This document shows, in pieces, positions 18,049 through 27,847 of a DNA stretch of 64,000 nucleotides. The stretch comes from JAGGTJ01 sp964457545 (GTDB lineage Bacteria > Desulfobacterota > DSM-4660 > Desulfatiglandales > Desulfatiglandaceae): positions 124,001 through 188,000 of the forward strand of contig CAYWEN010000016.1 of the NCBI GenBank assembly GCA_964457545.1. Direction: 5' to 3'. Each line of letters starts with the position of its first letter. Within the stretch, counting starts at the first letter, position 1. A program made the translations under genes and the position numbers. The notes under the pieces were generated by a model. It had not been told where the DNA came from. It saw nothing but the letters and a program-made list of their open reading frames with translations, and ran no database searches.

Positions 18049-19515
18049 TCATGGATTCTGCCCTGACAAAAGAGACCTGTACAGCCTCATATATTTTTGC
18101 ACAGACCTGTCCCATGAAAAGTCAGCCTTCATACCGTTTTGCATAATACAACGCCACGTGGATGTATTACTGAAAAGATTGCACGCCCTTTTAACAGCGC
18201 TGACAAGGGCGTCTGAACGATATGGAACAAACTTGAATCCATTCCCCTGCCCTGTTTTGATGTCAAACTCACTGACAGTATCGTCCAGGCCGCCTGTAGC
18301 CCGTACCACCGGAACAGTGCCATATTTTAATGCATACATCTGGGTAAGTCCGCAGGGTTCATATCGCGATGGAATCAGGATTATGTCCGAGGCGGCTATG
18401 ATCCTGTGAGCAAGAAATTCATTGAAGTCAAGCCTGACCCTGATACGGTCCGGATGGCGCATCGCAATCTGCAGAAGGCGTTTATGAAACTCCTGATTAC
18501 CTGTTCCCAGGATTACCAATGCCGTATCCATTTGCACAATCTTGTCCGCAGCCGCAATCACAAGATCAATTCCCTTCTGGCTGTCCAGTCTTGTGACCAT
18601 GGAGAGCAATGGCCTGTTTAACAGGGAATAACTAAGACCTGCTTCCCTGACAAGGTCGAGTTTGCAGGTTTTTTTGCCATTCATGTCTTTATGATTGTAC
18701 TTTGAAGGGATAAATCTGTCTGTTGCAGGATTCCAGTATTCATATTCCACACCGTTCAGTATGCCATGAAGTGTATCCTTCCTTTTCATAAAGACACCTT
18801 CCATACCCATCCCGTATTCGGGTGTAAGTATCTCTTCGGCATATTTCCGGCTTACTGTTGTTATTGCATCGGAGTAGATGATTCCTCCCTTTAACAGACT
18901 TATCCTGCCCCAGTACTCAAACCCTTCGATGTGAAAAAAATTGGCTGCAGAAAGACCTGTAACAGAAAATTTTTCCGAGGGGAATATTCCCTGATATCCC
19001 ACATTGTGAACAGTAAAGACAGATATGGTGTTTTGCAAAGGACCCTGCCTATAAGGGCCTTTGACAAGGGCAGAAACAATACCCGTCTGCCAGTCATGGC
19101 AGTGCACAATATCCGGCGAGAAGGAAAGGGCATTGGCAATGCACAGGGATGCATGGCAGAAAAAGGAAAAACGTTCCAGGTTGTCCTGATAATCGCCTCT
19201 GGCATCTCCGTAAAGGCCCGGCCTGTCATAAAAGGCCCTGTGGCCTACGAGATAGACCGGCACATTTTCCTGCATACGGGTTTCAAATACATCCGCCCTG
19301 TCTGACTGCGTTCCCAAGGGAACAGACATTTTGTGCAACAATGGAGATATGTCCGTACATCTATCCCTGATGGTCTGGTAAAAAGGCAAGACAACACGTA
19401 CATCTACCCCGAGTTTCTTTAATGCTACGGGTAATGCGCCTGCAACATCGGCAAGACCACCGGTCTTTGCAAAAGGCACAGCCTCCGGTGAGATAAAAAG
19501 TATTTTCATGTCCAT
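18049..19515 (-). CDS. glgA: Glycogen synthase (ADP-glucose type, GT5)
   Basis: 488 aa. It elongates alpha-1,4-glucan from ADP-glucose made by GlgC. The N-terminal 'FAKTGGLADVAGALP' (KTGG substrate loop) and C-terminal 'SRYEPCGLTQMYALKYGTVPVV' with 'TGGLDDTV' identify a GT5 synthase. ATGs at 19515 and 19509 are both plausible starts. It lies upstream of malQ on the same strand, so synthesis and degradation genes are neighbours. No branching enzyme (glgB) is in the window. Confidence 0.94.
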   Translation of the reverse strand: MDMKILFISPEAVPFAKTGGLADVAGALPVALKKLGVDVRVVLPFYQTIRDRCTDISPLLHKMSVPLGTQSDRADVFETRMQENVPVYLVGHRAFYDRPGLYGDARGDYQDNLERFSFFCHASLCIANALSFSPDIVHCHDWQTGIVSALVKGPYRQGPLQNTISVFTVHNVGYQGIFPSEKFSVTGLSAANFFHIEGFEYWGRISLLKGGIIYSDAITTVSRKYAEEILTPEYGMGMEGVFMKRKDTLHGILNGVEYEYWNPATDRFIPSKYNHKDMNGKKTCKLDLVREAGLSYSLLNRPLLSMVTRLDSQKGIDLVIAAADKIVQMDTALVILGTGNQEFHKRLLQIAMRHPDRIRVRLDFNEFLAHRIIAASDIILIPSRYEPCGLTQMYALKYGTVPVVRATGGLDDTVSEFDIKTGQGNGFKFVPYRSDALVSAVKRACNLFSNTSTWRCIMQNGMKADFSWDRSVQKYMRLYRSLLSGQNP

Positions 19516-19778
19516 ACTGTGAAATCTTTACAACAGGTTCAATTCTGACCAAATTCAGAGAAGAGAAAAATCCCGGTCACAAAAACATGTTGATAGAGGC
19601 TTGGAATTTGAATCTGATCTGTCTGTGTGTATGGAGGATACAGAAACCGGCAGAGGAAAATGCTATGTAAACGCTTAACAACTATACGAGGTTACAGAAG
19701 ATTGCATGCCCTGCATAAAATGCCCTTTACCTTTGCTGTCCAACCTGCGGGTTTTTGCTGTGCTCTTAATCCTTCCCT

Positions 19779-21041
19779 CTATTGATTATCCTCTTCCACG
19801 GCTTTTATGATTTGGGGATATATACCCGGTATTCCGTAAAGAACACGGTTCCATGATGGAATCAGTGTGCTGCTGTGCATATCCTTTATCTGTTTCCATG
19901 CATCCCATAAAAAGCCTCGGAAATGCTTTGTCATCAGCTCTTCATTGTAACGGTCATAATAAAGATCATTAACCTCGGAATCATCGCTGTAGCTCTTTAT
20001 GAAAGAAAGGGCTGTTTCATAGTAGGATTGGGATATCATATCCACAAATGCATCATCAAGAGGCAGACCATGAGATCTGGCATAATTGAGATAGAACTTT
20101 ATAATATCCATGACCATTCTGTGCAGACCCTTTTCAGGTTCATCAAGACAGATATCCTGATGCTTGTGTTCATAGTTGGGGGTCAAATCTATCTGGGCAA
20201 TCTTCTGCGGCATTACACGCTTGAATACCTCTGAAAGGGTGCTGACCTCCAAACCCCAGTCATAAGCTATATTGATGTTTCTTGCCAGCCTGGAAGTGAG
20301 GCTGAATTCTCCTGAAAGGGGATAATTGAATGTACGGTGATAACTGAAAAAACGGCTCAACTCATACATGCCCATGTTCCGGGTTATAAGAGTCATTGTG
20401 TCGGCAAAGGGGGTCACGAGCAGCCGGGTAACCCTGCCTTTCATGGCCCTTTCTGCAGGAGAGATTCGTGTGTAGTAGCCCTTGCAGAACTCAAAGTCGT
20501 TGTTAGGGTTTGCCGTTGGCTCTATCAGCCTTCCAAGGAGGATTCTGTCATAGGTTTTTATGTCGCAATCATGGAGGGCTATTACATCGCTATCTTCCTT
20601 TGCAAACATATATCCCAGCGCAATCCATACTGACTGTCCCTTTCCCCTGACACCTATGGAAATCTCTGCGTCTTTGATTTTCCGAAAGATCTCCTGTATC
20701 CGCGGCCCCTCAACCCATACTGTTTTCACATCCCTGTCAGATGTTTTCAGTCTTGAAAAAAAATCCCTTGCCTTTTTGAATTCAGATTCTTCAGTTGTTC
20801 CACCGAGGGCCACCACAACACTGTGAATATAGTTGACCTGTTCAATATGGTTCAATATGTTGTTCAGAACATCCCCTTCCTGTATTTCTGAATAGAGGCT
20901 GGGGAGCAACAGGCTTATATTGATATGGCGTGAATATTCTTCCAGCTTTTTTTCGAGATTTACGAGATATTCCTCTGTATCAAAGGCCTCATACAATGGA
21001 TGCAGGGTTGTAATGATTCCTTCCTGATGAAAATCTGCCAT
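19779..21041 (-). CDS. Glucosyl-3-phosphoglycerate synthase-like glycosyltransferase (GT81-like)
   Basis: 420 aa. A GT-A type nucleotide-sugar transferase with 'GVRGKGQSVWIALG' and the metal-binding 'ALHDCDIKTYDR' (DxD-like) in the middle and 'YPLSGEFSLTSRLA' further on, the pattern of GpgS-type enzymes. These make glucosyl-3-phosphoglycerate, precursor of glucosylglycerate, a compatible solute. The location between glgA and glgC suggests shared use of activated glucose. GAGAGGGAG lies just before the ATG. Specificity is inferred; mannosyl-3-phosphoglycerate chemistry is an alternative. Confidence 0.75.
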   Translation of the reverse strand: MADFHQEGIITTLHPLYEAFDTEEYLVNLEKKLEEYSRHINISLLLPSLYSEIQEGDVLNNILNHIEQVNYIHSVVVALGGTTEESEFKKARDFFSRLKTSDRDVKTVWVEGPRIQEIFRKIKDAEISIGVRGKGQSVWIALGYMFAKEDSDVIALHDCDIKTYDRILLGRLIEPTANPNNDFEFCKGYYTRISPAERAMKGRVTRLLVTPFADTMTLITRNMGMYELSRFFSYHRTFNYPLSGEFSLTSRLARNINIAYDWGLEVSTLSEVFKRVMPQKIAQIDLTPNYEHKHQDICLDEPEKGLHRMVMDIIKFYLNYARSHGLPLDDAFVDMISQSYYETALSFIKSYSDDSEVNDLYYDRYNEELMTKHFRGFLWDAWKQIKDMHSSTLIPSWNRVLYGIPGIYPQIIKAVEEDNQ

Positions 21042-21077
21042 AGTCTCCCTCTCAACTGTCTGCCAGCAAACAGATAA

Positions 21078-21172
21078 TGGGCACTGACAGGTTTGATGAC
21101 CGTATGACCCGTCAGTCAGTGTCCATCCGGAAACAGGTTATGGTCAGCACCTGGTTTCCAGACCGTACACCA
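21078..21172. repeat. Dispersed intergenic repeat, inverted pair, before glgC
   Basis: GGGCACTGAC (21079-21088) faces GTCAGTCAGTGTCC (21111-21124). Then AGTGTCCATCCGGAAACAG starts an imperfect hairpin (GGAAACAGGT against ACCTGGTTTCC) ending near 21172. The core is the same repeat family as at 5766 and 38542. Confidence 0.5.
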
Positions 21173-21210
21173 GATATTATCCGCCTGCTGAAACTGGTTA
21201 CACTATTTTA

Positions 21211-21240
21211 TTAGCAAAAACCTCAATTTTTCACTATAAT
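21211..21240 (+). promoter_or_regulatory. Sigma-70 type promoter for glgC
   Basis: TTAGCA at 21211-21216 (4/6 to the -35 consensus), 18-bp spacer, then a perfect TATAAT at 21235-21240. It is about 90 bases upstream of the glgC start codon in an A/T-rich stretch. Confidence 0.6.
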
Positions 21241-21330
21241 CATAACATAAAAGCTCAGTGATGCAAAAGTCATGTTCTGCACCTGATTATCCGCTGATCC
21301 TCAGATCCTGTCATCCAGGAGAAAAAATCC

Positions 21331-22635
21331 ATGAAAGATTTGATCGCATTTGTTATGGCCGGAGGAAAAGGCACAAGACTCATGCCCCTTACAAAGGAGA
21401 GAACAAAGCCGGCAGTCCCCTTTGGCGGCATCTATCGCCTTATTGATTTCCCGTTGAGCAACTGTATCAATTCCCAGATATACAGAATTGTTGTGCTTCC
21501 ACAGTATAAATCACAGTCACTGACTGACCACCTTGATGCAGGATGGAATGTATTCAGCCACAGAATTGGTCATTTTTTAAAGATTGTTCCTCCGCAGCAG
21601 AGGGTAGGTAAGGACTGGTACCGCGGTACCGCAGATTCTATCCGACAGAATCTGTTCCTGATATATGATTACAAGCCAAAAGACTGCCTGCTCCTTTCCG
21701 GAGACCATATATACAAGATGGACTACAGTCTGTTTTACAAGTATCACAGGGAAAATGATGCAGACCTGACCATTGCCCTGCTGGAAATGACGGTTGATTC
21801 TGCCCGAAAATTCGGCATTGCCCAGGTGAATAAAAATTTTCGTATAATCGGCTTTCAGGAAAAACCTGCAAAAGACATACAAACCATACCTGGAGACCCT
21901 GATCATGTCCTGGCATCCATGGGGATATATATTTTTAAAACCGATGTGCTTGTCAAGATATTGCGGTCCAGCAAATATAACGATTTCGGACGGGATATCA
22001 TACCCAGGATGCTTTCCTCTTACAGGGTGTACGGATACCCATACCGCAGCAGGAATTGTATTGAAGATTATGTCTATGTAACCTCTGAAGACGGCCAGCG
22101 CAATCTCTGCCTGGATCCCTGCACCAAGGATTCCGGATACTGGAGGGATGTGGGTTCCCTTGACGAATACTGGAATGCCAATATGGATCTGACAGGGGTG
22201 GATCCATACTTTAATCTGTATGGATCTAACTGGTCCATACACACCTATTCGATAGAGGCTCCACCGGCCAAATTTATCTTCGCCACAGAACGCAAGGAAG
22301 GTTACAGGGTAGGCAAGGCCATGGATTCACTGGTTGCCCCTGGATGTATAGTAAGCGGTGTGGTACGCAACAGTGTACTGTCATATAATGTGGTTGTACA
22401 AAGTTGGGCGGAAGTAGATGAGTCCGTTATCCTGGACAGGGTTGAAATCGGGCGAAACTGCAAAATCAGAAAGGCCATCATAGACAAGGACAACATTATT
22501 CCGGCATACACAGAAATAGGTATAAACCCCGTTGAGGACAGAAAGCGCTTTACCGTAAGCCCACGGGGCATTGTGGTCGTTCCAAAAGGTTTTTTCGGGA
22601 AGAAAACAGCTTCAAGATTCCTGTCTGAATCATGA
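21331..22635 (+). CDS. glgC: Glucose-1-phosphate adenylyltransferase (ADP-glucose pyrophosphorylase)
   Basis: 434 aa. It makes ADP-glucose from glucose-1-phosphate and ATP, the regulated step of glycogen synthesis. The N-terminal nucleotidyltransferase has 'VMAGGKGTRLMPLTKERTKPAVPFGG', the middle 'LLLSGDHIYKMDY' and 'FQEKP', and a left-handed beta-helix follows from about residue 310 ('VAPGCIVSGVVRNSVLSYNVVV'). AGGAG is 10 bases before the ATG. It is divergent from the GT81/glgA genes and has its own promoter. A bulged hairpin follows the stop. Confidence 0.95.
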   Translation: MKDLIAFVMAGGKGTRLMPLTKERTKPAVPFGGIYRLIDFPLSNCINSQIYRIVVLPQYKSQSLTDHLDAGWNVFSHRIGHFLKIVPPQQRVGKDWYRGTADSIRQNLFLIYDYKPKDCLLLSGDHIYKMDYSLFYKYHRENDADLTIALLEMTVDSARKFGIAQVNKNFRIIGFQEKPAKDIQTIPGDPDHVLASMGIYIFKTDVLVKILRSSKYNDFGRDIIPRMLSSYRVYGYPYRSRNCIEDYVYVTSEDGQRNLCLDPCTKDSGYWRDVGSLDEYWNANMDLTGVDPYFNLYGSNWSIHTYSIEAPPAKFIFATERKEGYRVGKAMDSLVAPGCIVSGVVRNSVLSYNVVVQSWAEVDESVILDRVEIGRNCKIRKAIIDKDNIIPAYTEIGINPVEDRKRFTVSPRGIVVVPKGFFGKKTASRFLSES

Positions 22636-22644
22636 TCTGTTATA

Positions 22645-22676
22645 CAGCACCTGTCCTCAAACAAGACAGGTTGCTG
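22645..22676 (+). terminator. Hairpin after glgC
   Basis: CAGCACCTGTC (22645-22655) pairs with GACAGGTTGCTG (22665-22676) with one bulged base, about 10 bases after the glgC stop. There is no T-run, so termination is inferred only from position and stem strength. Confidence 0.45.
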
Positions 22677-22742
22677 ATATCAAGGTATGTGAAACCTGGA
22701 ACATAAACCGGGCAATTTGCCTCCGGATTTAGCCTGTCTTTT

Positions 22743-22829
22743 GTATCAGCTCAATAACAGGGGGATAACAGCGAATGTAGCACCGGGGCAGGAGGATTTC
22801 TCTCCCGTTCCCATTTATTGAGCTATCAC
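22743..22829. mobile_element. Inverted-repeat MITE-like element, short copy (87 bp), at the 3' end of rluB
   Basis: The ends are GTATCAGCTCAATAA on the left and the complement of GTGATAGCTCAATAA on the right. It is flanked by a perfect 8-bp direct repeat TGTCTTTT (22735-22742 and 22830-22837), direct evidence of transposition. The interior (ACAGGGGGATAACAGCGAA, then GGCAGGAGGAT) matches the copies at 45467 (opposite orientation) and 4188. The right end covers the rluB stop codon. Confidence 0.88.
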
Positions 22830-23599
22830 TGTCTTTTTTCTGTCTGTGCCATTAAAGACCTGATCTCTTCTGTTTCAAGGTGCCTGTACTCTCTTACCTT
22901 CAGATTGCCAAGCTCAAGGGTTCCAAATCCTATACGAATCAGATGAACAACTCTGTATCCCACGGCTTCCAGCATACGTCTTACCTGCCGTGTCCGACCC
23001 TGGTATATGGTCATCCTCAAAACACTCTGTTTTTCGTTCGCCACAACAACAGCGACCTTTGAACGACCGCTTGGACCGTCTTCAAGCAACACTCCCTTCT
23101 GCAGTCTGTTGACGGCATCCGGAGTTATCCTGCCTGCCACAATAACCTTGTATGTCTTTGGTACCCTGTAACGGGGATGAGTCAAACGATAGCACAGGTC
23201 ACCATCATTGGTAAGCAACAGAAGTCCCATTGAATCAAAATCAAGACGTCCCACGGGAAACAACCGTTGGGGTATGTCCCTGACGAGGTCTGTAACCACA
23301 GGCCTGCTGGCAGGATCACTCAGGGAAGATATGTATCCAAAAGGCTTGTTAAGCATCAAGTATATCCTGTCAAACGGGCAAGGTATCTTGTTCCCGTCAA
23401 CTGTTATGGTATCCCTGCCCCATACCGCCCTGGATCCTGCCTGTGTTACCAGGGTATTGTTTACTCTGACACGACCTGCCTTTATCCACTCATCCGCCTT
23501 GCGTCTGGATGTCAGTCCGGCCAGGGATAATATCCTGTTCAGTCTTTGTGGCTTAACATGTTTTTGCAATGCAAATGACCCTTCCTGTAACATGCACAT
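22826..23599 (-). CDS. rluB: 23S rRNA/16S rRNA pseudouridine synthase, RluB/RsuA family
   Basis: About 257 aa. The N-terminal S4 RNA-binding domain ('RLNRILSLAGLTSRRKADEWI', 'AGRVRVN') is followed by the RsuA-family catalytic domain with 'VGRLDFDSMGLLLLTNDG' (catalytic Asp) and 'YQGRTRQVRRMLEAVG'. RluB modifies 23S rRNA in the peptidyltransferase region; RsuA/RluE relatives act elsewhere, so the target is inferred. ATG 23599 follows AAAGG by nine bases; the longer frame begins with an unlikely TTG. The stop TGA is supplied by the inserted 87-bp element, so the C-terminus may have been altered. It starts about 25 bp after trpS. Confidence 0.88.
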   Translation of the reverse strand: MCMLQEGSFALQKHVKPQRLNRILSLAGLTSRRKADEWIKAGRVRVNNTLVTQAGSRAVWGRDTITVDGNKIPCPFDRIYLMLNKPFGYISSLSDPASRPVVTDLVRDIPQRLFPVGRLDFDSMGLLLLTNDGDLCYRLTHPRYRVPKTYKVIVAGRITPDAVNRLQKGVLLEDGPSGRSKVAVVVANEKQSVLRMTIYQGRTRQVRRMLEAVGYRVVHLIRIGFGTLELGNLKVREYRHLETEEIRSLMAQTEKRQ

Positions 23600-23623
23600 A
23601 CAATTAAACCTTTCGGGCAAGGC

Positions 23624-24607
23624 TCAAAGCCCTGCAGCATCCCGCACTTCTGCCATTGTCTGTTTCGCAATATCCCTTGCTTTCCGGTTGCCTTGTATAA
23701 TGATATCTTTGACCCTGTCCGGATCAGATTCAAGCGCCCTTCGTTTTTCCCTGACAGGTTCCAGGGCCTTCTGCAGGTTTGCTGCCATCATCTTTTTACA
23801 GTCCACACATCCTATCTTTGCTGCAAGACAGTCCTTTTTGATACCTTCAACAGTATCCGGATCTGTGTACATCTCATGAAACGAAAACACATTGCATATT
23901 TCCGGATTGCCAGGATCTGTTTTGCGTGCTCTTTGCGGATCTGTTATCATCTGACTCACCTTACGCCTGATTTCTTCGTTTGTATCTGTCAGGTAAACAG
24001 AGTTGTCATAGCTCTTGCTCATTTTCCTTCTGTCTATTCCCAAAAGCTTTGACGTAGGAGCAAGAAGGGTATCCGGAACAGGAAACACCTTTCCATAAAA
24101 ATGATTGAAGCGTCTTGCTATCTCTCTTGTTAACTCTACATGAGGGGCCTGATCTTCCCCCACAGGCACACCATTTGCCTTGTACATCAGTATGTCCGCA
24201 GCCTGCAGCACAGGATAACCAAGAAAACCGTAAGTGCGCAGATCCTTTTGCTTAAGTTCCCGAATCTGGTCTTTATATGACGGATTCCTTTCAAGCCATG
24301 GCAGAGGAGTAATCATGGATAATATCAGGTACAGTTCTGCGTGTTCCTTAACAGCAGACTGAATAAACAGGGTCGCTTTTTCCGGATCAAGACCCGTGGA
24401 TATCCAGTCCATAACAATACCATCGGTACTCTTCTGAATAATTTCTGGATGAGAGTATTCGCTGGTAAGCGCATGCCAGTCAGCTACAAAGAAAAAGCAT
24501 CTATATCTGGACTGCAGCTCTTTCCAGTTCAAAAGCACCCCGTGAAGATGGCCCAGGTGCAGTTTTCCTGTGGGACGCATTCCGCTTACAATTCGTTTTT
24601 CCTTCAT
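23624..24607 (-). CDS. trpS: Tryptophanyl-tRNA synthetase
   Basis: Class I aminoacyl-tRNA synthetase, 327 aa, normal bacterial length. It charges tRNA-Trp. The HIGH-like signature is 'TGKLHLGHLHG' at about residues 14-24 and the KMSKS loop is 'RRKMSKSYDNS' near 195. The ATG at 24607 has AGGGAG eight bases upstream; the longer open frame to 24727 adds 40 residues unlike the family and is rejected. It lies between the A-adding enzyme and rluB on the same strand. Confidence 0.95.
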   Translation of the reverse strand: MKEKRIVSGMRPTGKLHLGHLHGVLLNWKELQSRYRCFFFVADWHALTSEYSHPEIIQKSTDGIVMDWISTGLDPEKATLFIQSAVKEHAELYLILSMITPLPWLERNPSYKDQIRELKQKDLRTYGFLGYPVLQAADILMYKANGVPVGEDQAPHVELTREIARRFNHFYGKVFPVPDTLLAPTSKLLGIDRRKMSKSYDNSVYLTDTNEEIRRKVSQMITDPQRARKTDPGNPEICNVFSFHEMYTDPDTVEGIKKDCLAAKIGCVDCKKMMAANLQKALEPVREKRRALESDPDRVKDIIIQGNRKARDIAKQTMAEVRDAAGL

Positions 24608-24692
24608 TGTGTTACTCCCTGCTTCATTTTTCTGTTGATGAACCGGACTGTACTGTTTAAGCCCGGCCCTTCCAGATGTCTCCTGGCATGGA

Positions 24693-27383
24693 TTACCGAT
24701 TGAATGTTTGCAGTCTTTCCTTAACAAAATTCATTTCATCTTCCCAGGTCTCTATTTCATTGTTCAGTTTAGCCTCAAGAACCTTTTGAAATATTTCACT
24801 AAACCTGGGCCCAGGTTTTAAACCTATGGATATCAGATCCTTGCCTGTAATATGCAGCCTGACATCTTTCAACTTTGTAAAATAATGTGATATTAACCGT
24901 TTTACGGAATCCTTTCCAACCCTTGCCATCATATACAGCAAGGCCTCTGTATCAAAGGTCTCAAACAGTTTATATACCCTATAGTTATCCATGGCGGATT
25001 TTTCAAGCTGGACAACAACCCTGTCTATGGCTTCTCTCTGAACAATTGTTTTTTCTGTTTCCTTGTCACCCAGCCCCAGCTTGTTTGTCAAATCCCTTAA
25101 CGTGGACATACTGCACAGATGCGTAAGTCCATACCAATATACCTTCCATGGATCAAAAAGATCTTCACGGTAAAGAAGTCTGTACCATGCAATGGTCTTT
25201 CTTATCTCCAACAAAACAGATTTCACTTCCTCTGTAAACTTTATTTCAGGAGAAACAAACGGGAGCAGATCAAGCTGATCCATTCTTTCAATGGCCATTA
25301 CCGGGTCATGTTCTTTCAGAATAAGAATCAGTTCATTGTATAAACGCTTGTCCTCAATATTTTTAAATGCATTTATCCGGACAGCGTTTTTTATCAATGC
25401 AAGAGTGAATTTTCCTATCTTGAAATTAAAACGTTGTTCAAATCTTACTGCCCTGAATACCCGGGTAGGATCTTCAACAAAACTCAGATTGTGCAACACC
25501 CTCAAAACCTTTTCCCTGATGTCCCTCTGTCCTCCGAAATAGTCGATCAATACTCCGAAATCTTTTGTATTCAGTTTTATTGCAAGGGTATTTATGGTAA
25601 AATCCCTGCGCATAAGATCCAGTTTTAGTGAACTGCTCTCTACTATAGGGAGGGCACCGGGGGATTCATAATATTCCATTCTGGCAGTAGCCACATCCAC
25701 CTTAAAACCATCAGGAAAGACAAGTACCGCAGTACGAAATTTGCTGTGAGTTGTTACCCTGACATCATGATATTTTGCAAATGCGCGGGCAAATTTTATT
25801 CCATCGCCTTCAATCACAATATCCACATCCATATTGTTCTGCCCCAGCAGCACATCCCTGACAGGGCCTCCCACAAGATAGGCATTGTATTTTAATGAGT
25901 CTGCAACTTTTCCTGCCTGTTGCAGAAAGGCGAATATTCTTTCAGGAAGCTGTCTTTTGAGAATGGCAGCCATATCCTTTTGGCGTTTGAACTGTGAGGA
26001 GGGTCTTGAATCATACAGGGTCTCCGGTAAAACAGAATTGCCTATGAGTATGTTCAGTATGTCTGTCCTTGTTATTACACCTGCAATCCTGTCATCCTGT
26101 ACCACAGGCAAGACACGTAATCTGTTACGGATGATCAGATCCTCCACTTCCTTAATGCCTGCCTCAGGAGAAACAGTGACAAATTCGATATTCATGTAAT
26201 CGCTTACCTTGATATTTCCCAGACCAAAAAATATCGCCTTTTCAATAACCTGCCTGGTAATATATCCTTTTATCCTCTCCGACCTATCGGTAACTATAAG
26301 GACATTTATATTGTATCTTGTTATAAGACGGTCCGCCTCTTTTATCGTATCATCAGTATATATCCTGATAACAGGGGCAGACATTATGTCCCTGGCATGC
26401 TTGTCGGCATTGATATGGTTCTCTAAAAGATCTGTCAGCATCTTTTCAACCTGAACAATCGTCTTGTCCTTTATAGTAGCTGATGCCGCATATGGATGGC
26501 CCCCACCGCCAAAGGCCCTTGTTATTTCTGCCACATTCAGATCATCGGTTCTGCTCCTTGCGATAAGATACACACGGTCTGCCATTTGGGCGACAATAAA
26601 AACCACATTAAGGTTTTCCATATCCATGAATTTGTGTGCAAGAAGGGCAAGATCACCAATGTATTCATCTCTGATAACCTTGCTGATTACCACTTCAAGG
26701 CCATTTATCACCCTTGCGGTGGCAGACCTGGTAATGTCATTAAGAAGCCATACCTGTTCAGCCGTCATTTCCCTGGTAAGCATATCCGCCACAACATTAT
26801 GATCTGCGCCCTGTTCAGCAAGCCAGGCAGCAGCCATGTAGTCTTCGGGTGTTGTAGAAGAAAAGGTAAACGATCCTGTATCTTCATGAATACCAAGGCA
26901 CATAATGGTTGCTTCATAAGGTGAGACTTCAAGTCCCCTGTCTTTTATAATTCCTGTAAGGATTGCCGTGTTTGATCCGGTCTTGCGTACAATTTCCACA
27001 TCTCCATGAATGTCATCCTGTGATTCAGGATGATGGTCATATATGTGAATTTCAACGTCTTTTTTATCAACAATCCCGGCAAATTTTCCTATTCTGCCTT
27101 TTTGTCGGGTATCTACAATGATAAGTCTTTTGATTTTTTCAAGGTCGATATGTTTTATCTTTGTGAAATTAAAAAGGTAAGAGGCTGAATGGAGGAAAAA
27201 GTTTCTAAGACCTTTTTCCTGTGCGCCTGGGAAGGATAACATTGCCCGTGGGTACAGTTTTTTTGCCGCAATCATGGAGGCCAGGGCATCAAAATCTGCA
27301 TTAATGTGGGTAGTGATTACTTCTTCTGTGTCTGTATCACTGTTTCTGCCGGATCGCTCTTCTGCGATATTTGTTTTCTCCAT
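24693..27383 (-). CDS. DHH-CBS-nucleotidyltransferase fusion (tRNA A-adding enzyme/poly(A) polymerase family)
   Basis: About 896 aa with three parts. An N-terminal DHH phosphoesterase (residues about 15-310) has 'HINADFDALAS', 'YDHHPES' and 'FGGGGHPYAAS'. Two CBS domains follow (about 320-440). A class II nucleotidyltransferase begins near 485 with 'YLVGGPVRDVLLG', 'DVDIVIEGDG' and 'RRDFTINTLAI', then an RNA-binding helical tail. In Aquifex and related lineages this layout is an A-adding enzyme that finishes tRNA CCA ends together with a separate CC-adding enzyme; the DHH part suggests NrnA-like nanoRNase activity. The start ATG at 27383 avoids a GTG lying inside an intergenic repeat. Confidence 0.88.
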   Translation of the reverse strand: MEKTNIAEERSGRNSDTDTEEVITTHINADFDALASMIAAKKLYPRAMLSFPGAQEKGLRNFFLHSASYLFNFTKIKHIDLEKIKRLIIVDTRQKGRIGKFAGIVDKKDVEIHIYDHHPESQDDIHGDVEIVRKTGSNTAILTGIIKDRGLEVSPYEATIMCLGIHEDTGSFTFSSTTPEDYMAAAWLAEQGADHNVVADMLTREMTAEQVWLLNDITRSATARVINGLEVVISKVIRDEYIGDLALLAHKFMDMENLNVVFIVAQMADRVYLIARSRTDDLNVAEITRAFGGGGHPYAASATIKDKTIVQVEKMLTDLLENHINADKHARDIMSAPVIRIYTDDTIKEADRLITRYNINVLIVTDRSERIKGYITRQVIEKAIFFGLGNIKVSDYMNIEFVTVSPEAGIKEVEDLIIRNRLRVLPVVQDDRIAGVITRTDILNILIGNSVLPETLYDSRPSSQFKRQKDMAAILKRQLPERIFAFLQQAGKVADSLKYNAYLVGGPVRDVLLGQNNMDVDIVIEGDGIKFARAFAKYHDVRVTTHSKFRTAVLVFPDGFKVDVATARMEYYESPGALPIVESSSLKLDLMRRDFTINTLAIKLNTKDFGVLIDYFGGQRDIREKVLRVLHNLSFVEDPTRVFRAVRFEQRFNFKIGKFTLALIKNAVRINAFKNIEDKRLYNELILILKEHDPVMAIERMDQLDLLPFVSPEIKFTEEVKSVLLEIRKTIAWYRLLYREDLFDPWKVYWYGLTHLCSMSTLRDLTNKLGLGDKETEKTIVQREAIDRVVVQLEKSAMDNYRVYKLFETFDTEALLYMMARVGKDSVKRLISHYFTKLKDVRLHITGKDLISIGLKPGPRFSEIFQKVLEAKLNNEIETWEDEMNFVKERLQTFNR

Positions 27384-27739
27384 AAGTAACTGTATTATCA
27401 GACAGTGCCCATCCACGGATCAGTTTACTGAGACCTGACAGTGACAGAACCGCCTTGCAGACAGGCAACAATTAAAATTCTGGATCCGGCCTATCCGGTT
27501 ACAAGGCCATCAAGCACATAAATTGACCAATTGACCATATTAATCAGCGCCCATCCACAGAGGAATTCTGGCACCCTGGAAGTTTCCGGTCCAGAGACGG
27601 ATTTTTGCTCAAAAGCAGGAAAATCAAGGGCACAAACATGTATTTCAGTTACACTGCACAAGGAATACCGCAAATTGACGCAGAGATTACGGAGCCATGA
27701 CATTTATGAATAGAAACTGATTAGGGAAAGGGGGCATTC
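27384..27739. other. Intergenic region carrying two dispersed repeats
   Basis: The upstream region of the A-adding enzyme. It holds AGTGCCCATCCACGGAT (27404-27420) and AGCGCCCATCCACAGAGG (27546-27563), two members of the dispersed repeat family seen at 5766. The remaining sequence shows no RNA gene; short frames on both strands lack family features. Confidence 0.5.
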
Positions 27740-27840
27740 GTATCAGAGCCCAATAAAACGGGACAAACATGCGCAACTTTTTTAAAAAGTCACACCCTTT
27801 TCCCAGGAAGAATTTCCGACATCCTCTATTGGACTGTTAC
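27740..27840. repeat. Diverged member of the GTATC/GTAAC inverted-repeat family (101 bp)
   Basis: It begins GTATCAGAGCCCAATAAAA and ends with the complement of GTAACAGTCCAATAGAGG, matching the terminal repeats of the better copies with several changes. The interior differs from the other copies, and flanking 8-mers (GGGCATTC and CGATGTTC) match only at 4 of 8, so it would be old or a chance resemblance. Confidence 0.45.
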
Positions 27841-27847
27841 CGATGTT

